The notes beneath the pieces are model-generated. The model had not been told where the DNA came from. It ran no database searches and saw nothing but the letters and a program-made list of their open reading frames with translations. A DNA stretch of 64,000 bases from Puffinus mauretanicus. Its lineage: Eukaryota; Chordata; Aves; Procellariiformes; Procellariidae. A program made the position numbers and the translations under genes. The DNA lies in assembly GCA_023333565.1 (NCBI GenBank), contig JAJKFH010004053.1:3162001-3226000 (forward strand), read 5' to 3'. This document shows, piece by piece, positions 44,801 through 59,800 of this stretch; the first letter of the stretch is position 1, and every line of letters begins with the position of its first letter.

Positions 44801-47800
44801 TAGAAGTGCTGGGAACTTAGCACATAGCTGAAGACAAACAACTTCATACAACTAAATTGTAGCAAATGAACTGCTGTAGTATGTCACCTTCTGTTTTGAA
44901 GACTAATTACTTGGTTTACAGAAAAATAACTATGCACTGGATTATTTCCTCTTTCTGTGGCATGAGGTATTTCTACTTTGAAGACTGGCTGTTTTTTTTC
45001 TCTTTATAATGCTAGTGCACTCGCACTCCTCTGCCCTCTAACTTGCCTCTTTGACAAATGTGTGAAATCTGACCATGCTAATGTCACTTAATCTCTTTTA
45101 ATTACCTAAATTGCTTCTTATTCACATCCTGATCAACTCAGAGCCTCACTCAAAAACAAAAACAGCATGTAGGGACATGATCTAAATCTAGAGAAGTCCT
45201 AATAGTATGTATTAGAGGTCCTACCTGTATGACACAGTAACACCAGCAGCACAACTGCCGTAAAAATCAGAGGCATGTGTAGAGAAAAGGGCAAAAAAGA
45301 AGAGAAATGAAAGGCTAGTAAAAAAGAAATAGTTAGAGGGGTCATGAGTACAGAAGACAAAAGGGAAGACCACAAGAACTTCCAGCAATTGTGATGTTCT
45401 AATTAACAATGGAAAAGTTACAGCTGACTTGAAAAGATCTTGCACATACTGAAATTTCTGCCCCAAAACTGAAGTGGCAGGTCATACAGCGAGAAACCTG
45501 ACTACACATGTCTCCAGAGGTAAAACTGAAAATAAAGTACCTTAATGAGGCAGAAAAAGAAAGAGCTTACTCCTACAGTCTTTCCAAGATCTAAGAGACA
45601 ACAGGGTCATATTGACATACTATTGCCCTCAAGAAGAAAACAGGGAAGGTGCCTATGCCCAGATGGAGGCATTGGGTGTTTTCAGGCTAATACACAACAG
45701 CCATTATGCTGAAAGTGGCTGAGAAGGACAGTGAGGAAGTTCAAAACTACCTTTTATGCAGAATAAATCTAGTCTGTTTTCTTGCAGAAAAAATAAAGCT
45801 CTCAATTTACAGGACTTCAGAAATTTTCAATAAAAAATTACAAACTACAGTGCTCTTAATTTAGGAGACACTATCAAACATAAGGCTTGATTCCAAATAG
45901 TAATTTGAGGGGAGAAAAAAACACTTTAATAAGTAAAACCTCTCTGATTTCCTTTTTACCCCAGTTAAATGGAATACACTGAGAATTAGTATCTAAGAGA
46001 AAAACTTCTGAGAAATACTGACAGTTCAGAAATACCAGAGGGAGTTCCTAGCAGGTGACAGCTAAGAAAAAAAAATGTTCCTTCACCAATCCAATAGCTC
46101 TAAGAATTCCCAATACTGAGTTTCAATGGGAGTTTGGCCCAGAAGATGTTTCCAAAAGACGTAAAACAGACATTTACTTTACAAGATAGCAATTGTCTGA
46201 GGGTTTTAGAGATCAAACTTCAGAGTGCAGAAGGCTTCTTGGACAGAATGGAAGTTGTGAAGAAAAGACTGTATCATTATCTGAATGAAAATCTATTCTA
46301 CAACAGAATTCATTTTACATACTAACTAAAAATGAAAATCTAAAAATATACGAGGGGAAGACAGGACACAAAAATAGACACAAAAAGGAATAACTACATA
46401 AAAAAATATAGTAAGTCTCGTAACATACCTGCAATCTCAATCACTCTAAGACCCCTGGAAAAACTCTAGAATGTGGCAATCTGAGCAGCATGAAGTGCAT
46501 TAACAGGAAAAGAGACACCTAAAATTATTCTGTTTACTTTTATCTGATTACTCATCTACTGAGGTCTTAAAATACCCAAAAGAGTATTCTATTTTCATAT
46601 GTTTGAATATATTTTTCTACAATAAAAATCAGACTGTAAATCTGTAAGACAAGCATGTAAGACAAGCATTTATTAAGAATTTCATGACGCATTATAAAAA
46701 TTACTTAACTATACAAAAAAATAAACCTAGCTCCAACTCATGGAAATTGCTAAGCACAGCTTATTACCACTAAATGTTTCTTCCTGTATCTAGAGATACA
46801 GAAGTGGATCACATGAAAGTACTAACTGATTACACTCTTCAAACATTGTGGAGGGGGAGGGGGGAATCACTAACCAGAGTAACAGTGGGTGTCAAAATAT
46901 AGAGCCTGGGACTAACACTATATGGGAATGACTAACTACACTGTATTATTCGTTCTTATTTTAATCTGCTAAATCGGAGTACCATATAACCATAAATGCA
47001 TTATGGAAATTCCTACAATTATTTTTCACATTGGCAATTATTGTCACTTGTCACAAAGGTGCTACATGACTGTGAGTAACAACAGACAAGATAAAGGCAA
47101 TTTTGCATTCAAGATATAAAATACAATCATGATGATGTGGAAGTGCTGGTCCTGTATTCTATTCACTGGACACTGCACAGTGTATTCACCATATTCAAAC
47201 AGCAGCAGATGTAAAGATACTCTTTCCACAAAAGTGGATAAAAATTATGCTAATGCCAAACCATACAGTGGGAGGAGTGATGTGAGAAGAAATGAAGAGA
47301 AATATAAGCAGCTAAGCTACAAAATAAAACAATAACAAAAACGTGGAGATGTGATATAGAAAGAGACAGCCAGAAGATTTTAAAAGGTAGTAACTTGTTT
47401 GAAACAGTACCTTCCAAAACTATGTGTATGCACAAAATCAAGTAGTTCAAATATGCTTTTCTCTTACCTGAAAGATTTCCATCTGTTTCATCTGGCTGGA
47501 GACTAGCAACACTGGTAGAATCCATTCCTTGCTGGAGGTCCAAAATTTTCCTTCGTAGTTGTTCTATGTCACTTTCTTTACTATCCAGCTGCATCTGGAG
47601 CTCGTTCCTGTACGTAGATTCTTCTGCTAGTTGCTGTATTTATATACACATGCATAGTTACTGTGATACCAAAAATATGGCAGCAAAGTATTCTGAAAAT
47701 AAAACTCACAACTATTTTTTTAAATATCTCTAGATACTTTTGATAGCATTAGCATAGATTATTATAGTAGAAGTGTTCATTCAGCCTTGGAAAAAAGTTA

Positions 47801-50800
47801 AATATCAAAGATCCAGCAATGCATTCAAGTACAAAACAGCCTGATTAATCTATTAAATTACCATTTGTTTTGAAAAGGAGACCATCTACCAGTGAAATAA
47901 ACTGCATAAGTAGTATGCTACACAGTATTCAGTTTTTTAGTCTTCATAATGTATCAATAACTTCCACAGTTAAGAATTTAGGGAGAGGAAATGAATGAGA
48001 ACAAGCATAGCTGCACACTTGTCGAGTTCTCTGCCTCACTAAAATTCCATAGCCTAGAACATCTGAAACGGAACTCGTTGTTTTTTCAAGTCAACTAGGA
48101 GCTACATGTTTTTCTTGCGGAGAGAATTCCACAATGTGACAAAAAAATTAAAATTATTTTACCGCTTGCATTTCATTGACCTCCTTTTGGTATTTCACTA
48201 CCATCTGATTGAATTTCTCTTTTTCCTGATTAAGCTCTAATTGGAGCTTTCGGTTTTCCTTCTCTTTCTTCCTCAAATCTTGCATGTTAGCTTTCTTCCT
48301 GTCTATTTTAAAATCTTTCCGATTCATTATCTCAGCCAGTTTGTTGACAGCCTGTTAAGAAAACGGAAAACCAGTAAGGAAAATTATATATGCAAGCATG
48401 TTTCATACAAAACTTGTAAGTTCCTCTAAGTCATAAGATTCAATCAAAAAAAATCTTCATCAACATAAATGGCCCTTACTCACAATAGAAGCAATACTGA
48501 AAAGTACACAGCATCAAAACTTACTCTTTCAACTGTAAATATCAACAGTGCATATTATACAGCATGGTTAATATAAACTTAATCTCAAAGGAACTAAGAG
48601 TTACTTGCACAAAAAAACAAACTGAAAATGTATGTGATATGCAAAGTAATTATTGTTATTAAATTGCATAAAAAGTTATACCTGTGTCTTCAGAGTTCTT
48701 TCAGTGTTAATGCTCTTCTCATAATGCATTCTAATATTATTGATTTCCTCCTCTTTTTTCATTTTGTATTCTGTTAAAATAATACTCAAATTTGAGATAT
48801 TTTAGGACAAGGTAAATATTTCTAAGCTTAATAACGTCTAAAATTGCATCTTCCCCCCCCCCCCCCATTTTCCTGTTGTGTCACTTAATGTGCAAAATAC
48901 AGTTTGCAACGATAAAGGTTACCAGTTTAATGCTACTGTAATTACAGAAAATTACCAGAAAAATATATCAGAAAGGCACCAAGATGAAATACTAAAGCCA
49001 ACATATGTGTTTTTGTTCCCTGGTGATGACTAAGTTTGTTGCCCCACTTCCTTCGTGTTTGTACTACCAAAAATTATTAAGTCAGTACCCACACAGAATA
49101 AGACTGATATGACTGGACTCACATTCAGTACAGATTCTCAAATCAGGCATAAAGAGAACATGGGGAAAAAGGCTTTCTTTAAAAAAGGAATGACTCTATT
49201 AATGTTCCCCCCACCCCTCTCACACATCAGTTACTCAATTCTACCGATCTTTCTATCGCACCTCCAGTCTGCTGATTTGTTCCAAGTTTCTAGAAGTATG
49301 CATTTCATTGCTAAGGATTTCTCCACCAAAACTACAAACAGTTAAAGAATAATTTTCAAGTACTTAAAAGTAACAAACTCCATACACTAAAAAATACTGA
49401 AAACTGCTTGCTCACCCAATCCCTGCTATTACGGAAATGCAGAACTAAGGGAAAACATTTTTGTATGCCTTCCTGACTACATAATGTTTGCAACAATACT
49501 GGCAACGCAACCGATAAGGCCTTTACTCTCATAGTCAACAGATACTCAAGCACGCATTCCGATTTTATAATGCTTGCTCAAATGCAAAACCATGGGAGTA
49601 AACTGAATAAAGTAACTTCCCATATAGTCAGAATGCATGTAAATAGAATGCCAATCCACTGATATGTATGAGATCACAACTTAGATTCTGAATCTAAGAA
49701 AGACCTTAAGGAAGTTGAAATGCCGATAACTGCTTTACTGTAAATACTGGAGATAGAAACAAAAACTTTAATACATACATTGTGTGCAGTATGAAATGAG
49801 TAAAATACTTTTCCTTAATAGCTTTCATGCGCACAAGGGCATGGCTGGCAGAAGGGGGTTAAGACAGACAACATTTGGATGAGCTGTACTGGACAGGCAT
49901 TCCTGACTATGTCTGCAGGAACTTAGTGCTAACTTGTTTTAAAAAGTGAGGAGGGACTGTGAGCAGAAACTCACTTTTTCCTACCTGCTACAGCTGAGGT
50001 TTTAATCGTTTTCAACAATAAAGGCAGTTCATGGAAATGGAAGCAATACAGTAGAAAGAGTGGCAATTTAGATGGTAGATATATTTTCAAGATGAAAACA
50101 ATGACTTACATTATTTTTCATCAAGCCCAAAATAATAGGGAAGATAAACAGCAATGTCTTCTCCCACTTCCATTTTGCCACATATGCTTCAAATTTAATT
50201 CTGTTTCATAACAAATGAATTAAAACTCCAAACATGACATACCTTCCTCCTGTTTCTTCATTTTTTCACTGATCTCTGAATTTTCCTTTGTTATTAAATC
50301 AACATCTTTGGTTAATGTGTTATTAGTTTCTTCCAGCTAAACGAAAACAAACACATTTTAAAATAAAGAACTTGCCATAAATTCTAAAAATATTTATAAT
50401 ACTATTTTTTTAAATACCCTTAAATCTGTAACAGCCATTTACTTAGAACACCTTCCTCAGATTATATGGAAAAAAAAACCCTTTCAAACCTGAATTTTTT
50501 GAAAAAATGATACTTTTCTTCTAACGTGTCTTTGATTTACCAGAAGGCTCAAAATACACCTGTCCCAGAAAGAATTCTTTTTTTTTTAATGATCTTTGCA
50601 GAACTGACAAGACTGTAGTATATAATTAAACACTCAACTTAAGCAAAATTAGATGGTCAGTTATTGAATGTGGCAATTTTCAATTAATTTGTGGTACTTT
50701 GGAAGAAGTAGTATCTAGAGGCCTGATCCCCTGAATCCAGGGAGAAAAGCAGCTGATAGATGATACAACTCCAGCATTCACGGCTAGAATAGATTCATGG

Positions 50801-53800
50801 CATCTGCTGCTAAATAACTGTCATATATAATGAAAAACAGGTATAAATCAGTATAAAAATAAAACTAAATTTGGTCTAAGTCAAAGCATACATAGGTAAG
50901 CATGTACATAGGTTTGCAAAAAAAAAAAAATTGAAAGGAAAACCATTACACTTTGAATATGTTAGCTGCCAGACAACAGAGTCAGGATCACTTTGCTAAC
51001 CACTTAACAAATACACATTAAAACCCAGACATAATTGCATTCCTGAAAAAAGGTTTTGTTTGAAGCCCATAGAAATGATTGTGTATCGAGCTGTCTGACA
51101 AGATTATCAGAATATTTGAAACTAACAAACATATTGGCAAGAAGGTATTCCTTCGATGCCATAGAAAGTCAGTCTTCTAAATGCTTCTTAAGAAATGGTG
51201 GCATTCTGGAGATTTCAAGCTTATCACATGTAACAAACGCTACTTCTGCTATCTTTACACAGAGATGTAACATCCATGGTAGCACTAACAGAAAGCTTTG
51301 AGCAATTGATCCAAGTTCAGCTACACCTAGAGTTTTACTGAAGTTTTACATCCCCAGGATTCTTAACAAAATTGCATAGCTGATGCTAAATGGGAAAAAA
51401 ACAATAATTATAAAATAACTATGCTATATATGGCTTGCTATTTGAAACTCCTCAGTTAAGACATTTATCAACCTAATACTAATACTCAAGAGTTACGCTA
51501 TAAAGTTTGGGTTGTTTTTTTTTTTTAAGTAGTTTACCAGTGGGAAGAAACTCAAGACTTACAAGTGTTTTTCTTTTTAAAAGACTAAGTAATTTTGCAA
51601 TAAGAGTGTCTAATACACAGCTCCACAAATCTACAAGATTTTAAAAATACATTGGGCAATGACAAGAAGTAATTACAGAAGGCGTAATAACGGAATTATA
51701 GACATTTGCTGGATTTTCAATCTGGCTTCACCTCAGATTTATCAAGTCTATGTTTCTTTGGGAGTTCACATGATAGAATTTAAATGTTTAAGGTTCCAAC
51801 TGAGCCCAAAACTCAGATACTTAAATAATTATCACTTATGACAACAACAAAAAAGATAAATTTCTGTTTCCAGCTGGAGGATATATAGGTATTAATTACA
51901 GTGGAATAATTTACCCTTCTTATGATGCTGTCCTTATCAGTCATTTCTTGCCTGTGTCTTGATGCTGCTTTTTTGCTTTCCTGACTTAGTTCAAAATACT
52001 GTTCTTCAAGGAGTGCTCGTGCCAACCGTTCCGACTCAGCTTTGGTTTCAGCTAAATCCAACTGGGTAGTAAGCGTTTCTCTGTAAAAAGGACGTTAAGA
52101 TTTTGTTCTCCTAAGCAAAACATTCCAAATTTTCAGGAGGACTAACAAACCCAAATATACCATTCAGCAAATTGTAATTATCTTAGTTTCTTAAGAAAAA
52201 CAAGATTTACAAAACCACACTCTGTACAGTTGTATCTTTTGATGGTCCACACAAGCTATGGCAGCAAGCTTACTATAATTCAATTAAAATTTCAATCATC
52301 CATGAAACACCAACCCTTAGGAAACCAGGTGTCAAATTCTCCTATCTTTGAGGAATAAAAAATAAAATTAAATTGCACGTACAGTGTGGTCCATTAAAAG
52401 ATACTTAACCCTATCAGTATTAGCTACTTTTGCACACAAGATTACTGCTCATGAAGATGTGTGCTCCAGACTGTTCGAACAATAAGGAAAATTGCATAAA
52501 GTTTCTGAAAACATACAGTGGTTCTATGCCTATGCAACCTTTTGCAGAAAGGCTTGCAGATTCTATCTGCAGCTTGAGAAGCAGGGGCAGTAACTTAGGT
52601 GCAGTATCTCATTAATGTATACACAACTTCTAATCAGTTCAGCATACAAGTCAAACTTTCTCGCTCTTGCTTGGAGTACAGGCAGAGCTCCTATATATTT
52701 GCCTGCAAAGAAACCCACATAAACCCGTGGCCAGTCTAGAACCCACGATTCAGATGTACCCAGCAACATGTGACACAGCCCACAGCATGCTGAGATAGAA
52801 GTGGCAATACATTACTGCAGTATGGGCTCATGACAGATGCCCTTCCTGCACTGCAAAATAAAAAGAGATTTATGCAGTGAAATACGTATTGCTATGGAGA
52901 GTCCACTGATTTGACACATCTGTAGTAGAAATGAGCCTCTACTGTAAAAAGGTAACTCCTGAAGTATATTCTGAGTTTGCCACAATTCCCATAGTTGTAT
53001 ACAGGTGGAAAATGTTTATGATGAACACAAGATTGTGGAGAACAGTGAGGGAATAGAATAAAAGGTATCTATAAAAATAAGTAAGAAAAGAGAAAAAGAA
53101 AAAAAAAAAACACAAGAGGACTAAAGGAAGTGTCTCCTTCCTTCCCCTCCCCCTCCTCCCTTTCTTCTTTTTAAGTTGGATAATAAGCTTTGCATAAACA
53201 GGTATTTTTCGTCTACATAATATTTATCAGCCCAACATCTTTTCTTTCTCCCTTTCTTAGCCCACTGAAATGCATCATGAACACTGCACATAACCTCCTC
53301 CCTTTAGATTGTTTTGCAGTGCTGATGCTCAAGTAGAACACGAGACCCAGACTTTAGAAGAGAGAAGCTCTGCTTCATGCATAAGGCTACAGTCTCCTTC
53401 TTCAGAATAAATATATATTAAATAAATCAATAAATTGGAAAAACAAGCTTAAAAATCTTCTTTCCTTATTTGCTACCTTAGAAAATAGTACATCACAATT
53501 CATGGTTGTTGGATTAACTGGTTTTGCTGTAATCAGAAGTATACTAAACTTAGAATTCAAAGTATTTTCATTATCTTTTTTCAAATTATTTTATTGGCTA
53601 TAGAAATATACCAAGTAATTATCAGGATAATATAATCAAATAAAAATAATTGTTACACAAGCAAGATGATTACCACAAATTTAATGTTTTTTCAAAATTT
53701 TGCATCTTCCTAAATTCTCAGAAGTCATCATTCTCCTTCCAGACATTACAAATAGAATCCAAAGCAAATATGAATAATTGGCTTTGAGTCAGCATAGGTA

Positions 53801-56800
53801 GCATGCTATGTATTTGCCATTTTATAAGGTGTTATGGAACACTTTTGAGACCTGTCGCTTTCTGAAGGAATTAAGTATTTTAAATCTGATTCAAAATCTT
53901 CATGAGTGAGACCATACTATATGGAAAAACTTAAGTCTATTTGAGAAACACAATGGGCATACTTTTCGTTTTGCAATTCCTGCATTTTTCTTTGAGTTTG
54001 TTTATTCTTTTCATCAATTTCCTCTTTCAGTTCCTTAACCCGAGTTTTGTAAAGTGTCTGTAAAAGAAAGCATAAAAAAAGAATCATTATTCAAATTCCA
54101 TAGTGAAATTCTTCATTATTTTGCTGCTGGTTGGTTTGAGTCTGTCAAACCCCAACACATGCCAGTACTGTCTTTAATGGAATTTCCTCCTTCCTGCCCA
54201 TCCGAGATGCTCTTTTCCAGTTTCCCTTGTGTAGGGAACTGATGTCACCAGGTTAGTTTTCAATTTTCTAGTCTGGTTTCCTACATAGTTGTACAAACAC
54301 ACCTGCTGACAAAAGCGAAGGAAGGCACTAGGACACAGTTGAGCAGGTCTCTTGGAGACAACAGGACAAAACTGCGTCCTCTTGTAGCATCACTGTCTCA
54401 AAATGTTAGTCAAACAAGCCTAATACTGTCCTATGCTTCCATCTGCTGTACTCTGTTTGTATCCATGTATCTTTTCTCTTAGACTGTAAGTTTTTTGTGT
54501 ACAGACTGACTTTGTTTTAATAACTGATTCAACAGAGATCTGATTTACGTGAATGACTTCTGTTCTTAATTACTATACTGTTATTAACATCACCAGTAAT
54601 TTTGAAAGTTAAAATTTGATCTTCTACAGTAAAGTACTTTTTCTAAATATTCAGACTGAATTACGAACGTCTCATTTAAACTACATGCTAGTGAAAAAAA
54701 GAGAAAACTAAGAATGAAACACAACACTCTGCATCATCTTATGAGCAGTACGTTATGGAGAAATGCACAAAAATATGTAACACATAATGAAATTACAACC
54801 GTATGCAGCTTAGTAAACACAAAAATTTTTATTGCCCCTCCAAGGAAGAACTGAATTTAAAAAGTGCTTCCCAAAGTGAAGTGCAACTGTCCATATTCAC
54901 AAATGGATTTGAAGTTCAGGCATTACAGAGCATCTCATGCTATTGTTTCTTTTCACAGAAATTAAACAGATCAAACTAAATCTATGATATACACATTTTG
55001 GCTACCTGGAGTACCAAATAAGGCTCTTCAGGGACTCAGGTGCAGAGAAGGTATCTCTTTAGAAGGATGAGGAACACATGCAGAATGCTACCAGATCTAT
55101 GGTTCTTAAATATACTTATAGTAGATCAATAGCATGGAATATATTCCAGTAAGTATGGAGATTTTGAACTCTCTACAAAGTCTGCAATTACGTCAGAAAA
55201 ATATCTCTTTTCCAACCTCAACATAGAAACTACTCTGATGAATAATTCAGGTAAGAGTTACTCAATGTAATAAATAAGATTTGACAAACAACTACAGCAA
55301 CATATTAGACAGACTATCCAATGTTCTCTAATTTTTTGTTCATTGTTTGTATTTCAAGCAGGATTTTGTGAATTGCTGATTTATGCCAGGTTGTTATTTA
55401 CATTTAAAAAATTTTAATATGTCAAACTATTCACCGTTCAAAGGTTTCATGTCAAAATGTAGCACTCGCAATTCTTTGCAAGTCTTACCGAAAAATACTG
55501 CTCAGCTTCAAGCTGATCCTGAAGCTCACGCATTTGACCTTCATTTCCTCTGTACTGTCTTTGAAGGAACAAAAAAGGAAAACATGTAAAAAGCCAGCTA
55601 CTAACAAATGACAAAGACAGACTATTTCTAACCAGAACAGCATCCTACGAAGATCTTACATTTGCACACATATTATTTCACAAAGACCAACAGTTTGCTG
55701 TATCCTAAAATTCTGATTTAATTACATTCCTTATTCTATGCTGATGATCTTTTCAGTACGTAATTTAGAAGACAAGAAGTACTCTAAATGGAGAAATGTT
55801 AAGTCAGCTGAAGGAAGATATGATAGAAGCCTCATGAATGAAAAATGTCTTCAGTCAGCTTAAGAAATGTTAAGAAAAAGAATCAGGTAGTTAAAGGGGA
55901 AAAAAAGCTATTGAATCCCATGTAGTAAAAGTAGAAGTCCCATACGATTTAATAAGTAGTATCGCAGTCAATCCATAAAGAAGTCATTCAAATAACAGTG
56001 GCGCATATATATGCCTTGACATAGAATGATAAGCTAAGAATTGTTCTGCATCATAGCTCGTAACAAAAATATTCTAACACCGAAGGTTACGTACATGCAG
56101 CTAAAAATATTCTTTTAGTTAAGGAAAAAATGGCTATGCACCAGAGAACTTTTTTCACTAATAGGAACAGGCAAAACAGTACATGTATAATTAAGCAACT
56201 TTTTCCATTTTACTTCAGATTTTTACTTACTTAGCAAGTTGAGCCAACTCGAATTCCAGTAATCTCTTTGCTTCCAACAACGTATTGATTTCCTGTTTCA
56301 GCTGCTTCTCAGAACCCTTCAAGTTATCTGCTTCAAAAGCCTGTGCCTTTAATTCATTCTGTGCCATTATTCGCTTATTCGTCTCTTGTTCTAGCTGAAG
56401 TGTTAGATTCTTTACCTAAATGAGAAATATTTCAATTTAGGAGCGTTTGCTGAATAACCAATTGCATGTGGTTGAAAGTGTTTCATATATGGATTATTTT
56501 ATGTCAAACACCATTGCTAGATGCCACACATTGTACAACACATAAAAATATTTCTAAATCTCCAAACACTTCAGTGCAGTAATCTTATAGAAAGCTGCCG
56601 CCCTTACAGCACGTACTGATATGACGTCCCATGACGATAAAGCTTCCCCATACTTAGCTTATTTCAAAGTCCCAAATGTGTTTTATCTTATCTTAAATGC
56701 AACAATGGAACAAACCCAAATTGTCTGCTGAAAGGTCCTGCAAACCCCTCTGTGGATTTCAGATCTTAAAAACTTCTCACCCTAGAAAAAACTGCAGCCT

Positions 56801-59800
56801 ACCAACTATATAAAAACTAATTTACACAAGTCGTGATCCCTAAAAAAGGTGTTATAACCTTCATTTCCAGTGTCCTGTAAAGAAAAAGTAAGGATGAAAC
56901 TATTATTCTTAGTACCTAGTTTTCACACTCAATATTCTAATTGCATTTCCTTGAACAAATGATTTTCTGGAGAATGCAAACTTAGAACTGCAAACCATCC
57001 AAACCAATCAACTACACAGTCAAATTCACAAGCAAGTTTTTCTTTTAAAAAAAAGAAAAGGAAACACAAAAATTTGCATTATATTAAAGTAAGGGTTCAA
57101 ATATCCAAGAGCTAAGAAACAAGCAGAAATTACCTAACACTATTTACGCCAACAGCTGTCTTCAGTTCTATTGAGAGGTGTATTATACAAGGAGCTCAGT
57201 GTAAGTGAATTTAATTTTCTACTTCTCAATTTCTTATTTACATAGAAAATTGTTAGTGATGAGCACTTTACTTACTTCATCTTCCAGTCTTTCCTTTTGC
57301 TCAAGAAGGTGTTCCAGTTTCTGCTGAGATTGCTTAAGGTCAAAGTCCAACATGGAACACTGTTTTTCAGCTTGAACTATTCGATTTTCTGCCTTTTCTC
57401 TGGCTGCCCTTTCTTCCTTTACTTTTTTTTCCATTTCTAAACAAGATTAAGGAAAAAAAAACAACAAAAATGAATATGTAGCATCTGCAAGAATGCTTTT
57501 GTAAACACAGTCTTAAATAAATCCCAATATTTTTCAGACCCTTTTGTTCAGCTATTTAAGCTCTCCTGCTCTTACATGGACTGATTACTGAGTAAAAACT
57601 TCCTGGCATTATTACAAGAAACACTAAAGAAGAAATATAATTCCAATTCGCATTCAAAGCATTGGAATATTATCATGACAACTGAAAGATAAATAGTGAA
57701 AGAAATAAAAAATGCAGATTCTTGAAGTAATCATTATGAAATAAAGGCAAAGTTTCATTTCCATGAATGGATAGTAGAGGAAAGAAAAGAAATGCTACCA
57801 TTTGTGTTAGCTTTCTGAAAAGTTACAAACTACACGTGCAGATACCGATGACCTTCACAAAGAAAACCTAATGGATTCAATTAAGATATCAAGACACATC
57901 TTTGATTCATGGATATGTATCTATAAAAGAAACTTCACCACTTCAGACAAGCCTAATACAACACCGATACTTTTAATGCAGTTACACAGGAATGAATGCT
58001 CCAAGACATCTGTCTTGATAATGCATTCTTTCAACTGTGTTTAGCATTAGCCGGGATTTCAAGATTCAACAGCATTTTAGAAGCCAAGGAAGGCTTTAAA
58101 TTGCAAATGCAGTAAGATACTCAAAACATTAAGAAACAATGCAATTTTTATGATACAAGTACCATGTTAGAAAAAATAATTTAAAATGTGTAGTTTTCAT
58201 TATGTATATTTTGAGGCTTTGATATGAATTTTCTTTATACAAGGGATGAAACACTTGTGTAAGAGTACTACATTATAAGACGATGTGTTTTAAGATATCA
58301 TAATCAAAATACCTTTTATTATGTATTTACCTGTAACTTGCAAGAAACACTTACCACACATTGCAACTGATCTTGCCTCCTCTATTGACTGATGTTTGTC
58401 AGTTAACCGAGCTTTAGTCACTTTGTGTTCATTTACTTCCTGATCTAACCGGTCTTGTAATGATTTGAGTTTGTAGTTCAAATCTATCTCTAAATTATTC
58501 TTTTCCTAAAGATAAGAAAAAAAAGTTACCAGATTTCTATAATATTTCTGTAATATCTGAGGGAATTTCCTTTCTTCCCTTTTTTAGCGTTAACTTGTTA
58601 TGAAGAAATTATCAATGTTATTTTCCATGCTTAATAAAAAATGGTAACAAACAAAAATTTTACTCAGTGCTCTGGAGAAAATGTGATTAACTTTTTTCAG
58701 TAGTCTATAAATTCATAAGATAATGGAAACCTCTCAGTTTCAATAATTAGTAGTCACCTAAATTGGAAACATACAACTAAGCCGCCGACAACACTAGAGC
58801 ACAGAGGAATTTGAATTATTGTTACCTGGATGCAATTCTGTTATTCATTGTTAGGATTGCCAGCCATTAACAGTAACTCATGAAACAAGCACTGGAGATG
58901 AGCTTTGAGAGAGAGACTTGCCTTTGGATCACTGCTTCACATAACACCAAATGAGAACGGCACCCTCCCTCATAGGTAGTGATATCTCTCTGGTTTATTT
59001 GGATAGACCACACAGCACAGCAAGTCTTTACCTGACCTCAAAACGTAGAGCTACCTATGTAGCCTATCTGGAAAAAGGGTGCAGGATTTCCTTTTACTCT
59101 TCTTTACTTTACTTGTTTTTCCATCTCGGGGCGGGGATCAGAGATGTTAGGGGAATATGCTGCTACCATTCTTAAGGAAGGAAGGATGGATGGACGGAAG
59201 GATAGAAGTAAGGGAGGGAGGAAAAAAATTGAAACGGTTCAGCTCCAAAGTTGATCAAAAGGTCTGGCACTGATCCAGGCAAATAAAAATCCAGTAAAAG
59301 CAGAAATTTAAATTTCAGGTTTTTAAAAAGTTCAATTCCTAGATTTTCAGGATGCAAGTCTCTGCGGCAATAGTTAGGGAAGCAGAACAAAAATTACTCG
59401 CTACTGGCAGAAGGGTTGGATCTCTGAATCAGTGATAGTGAAGAACAAACACGAATTTTATAACCAAAGCTACAACCAAGAACTACCTGAGGACTTGTGA
59501 GACTTACCATCCTGATCAGACTGTAAATTAGCACTATTTAGTTAATCATTTTAACCCAAGACTGATTTAGAGCAAGAACACAGGACCCAGCAACATCAAT
59601 AAATACTATTTGAAAATATAGTCAAAAGCAGACAAAGAACATTAGCCTCAACATCATTTTACCATACCTTTTCTGAATGATTAAGCATATCCTGTGCTTG
59701 TTTTCTTTCCGCTTCCACTCTTTCAAGATTGTTTTTAACGTTTTTTACTTCTTCTTGTAAAGTTGTAATCCGAACTGCCGTAAGAAATGAAACATCATTT

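Larger units (their letters stand above)
40438..47467 (-). other. ROCK1 intron 27 (7.0 kb): no further gene seen
   Basis: The largest intron in the window. It holds the G/C-run inverted repeat at 41962-42014, a 31-bp tandem duplication at 42214-42270 and a 13-bp duplication at 46643-46668. Otherwise it is AT-rich sequence without recognisable genes. Confidence 0.65.

Noticed and set aside
59172..59390. Minus-strand frame with FYPSVHPSFLP
   Set aside because: Its end is the translated GGAA/GGAT microsatellite.
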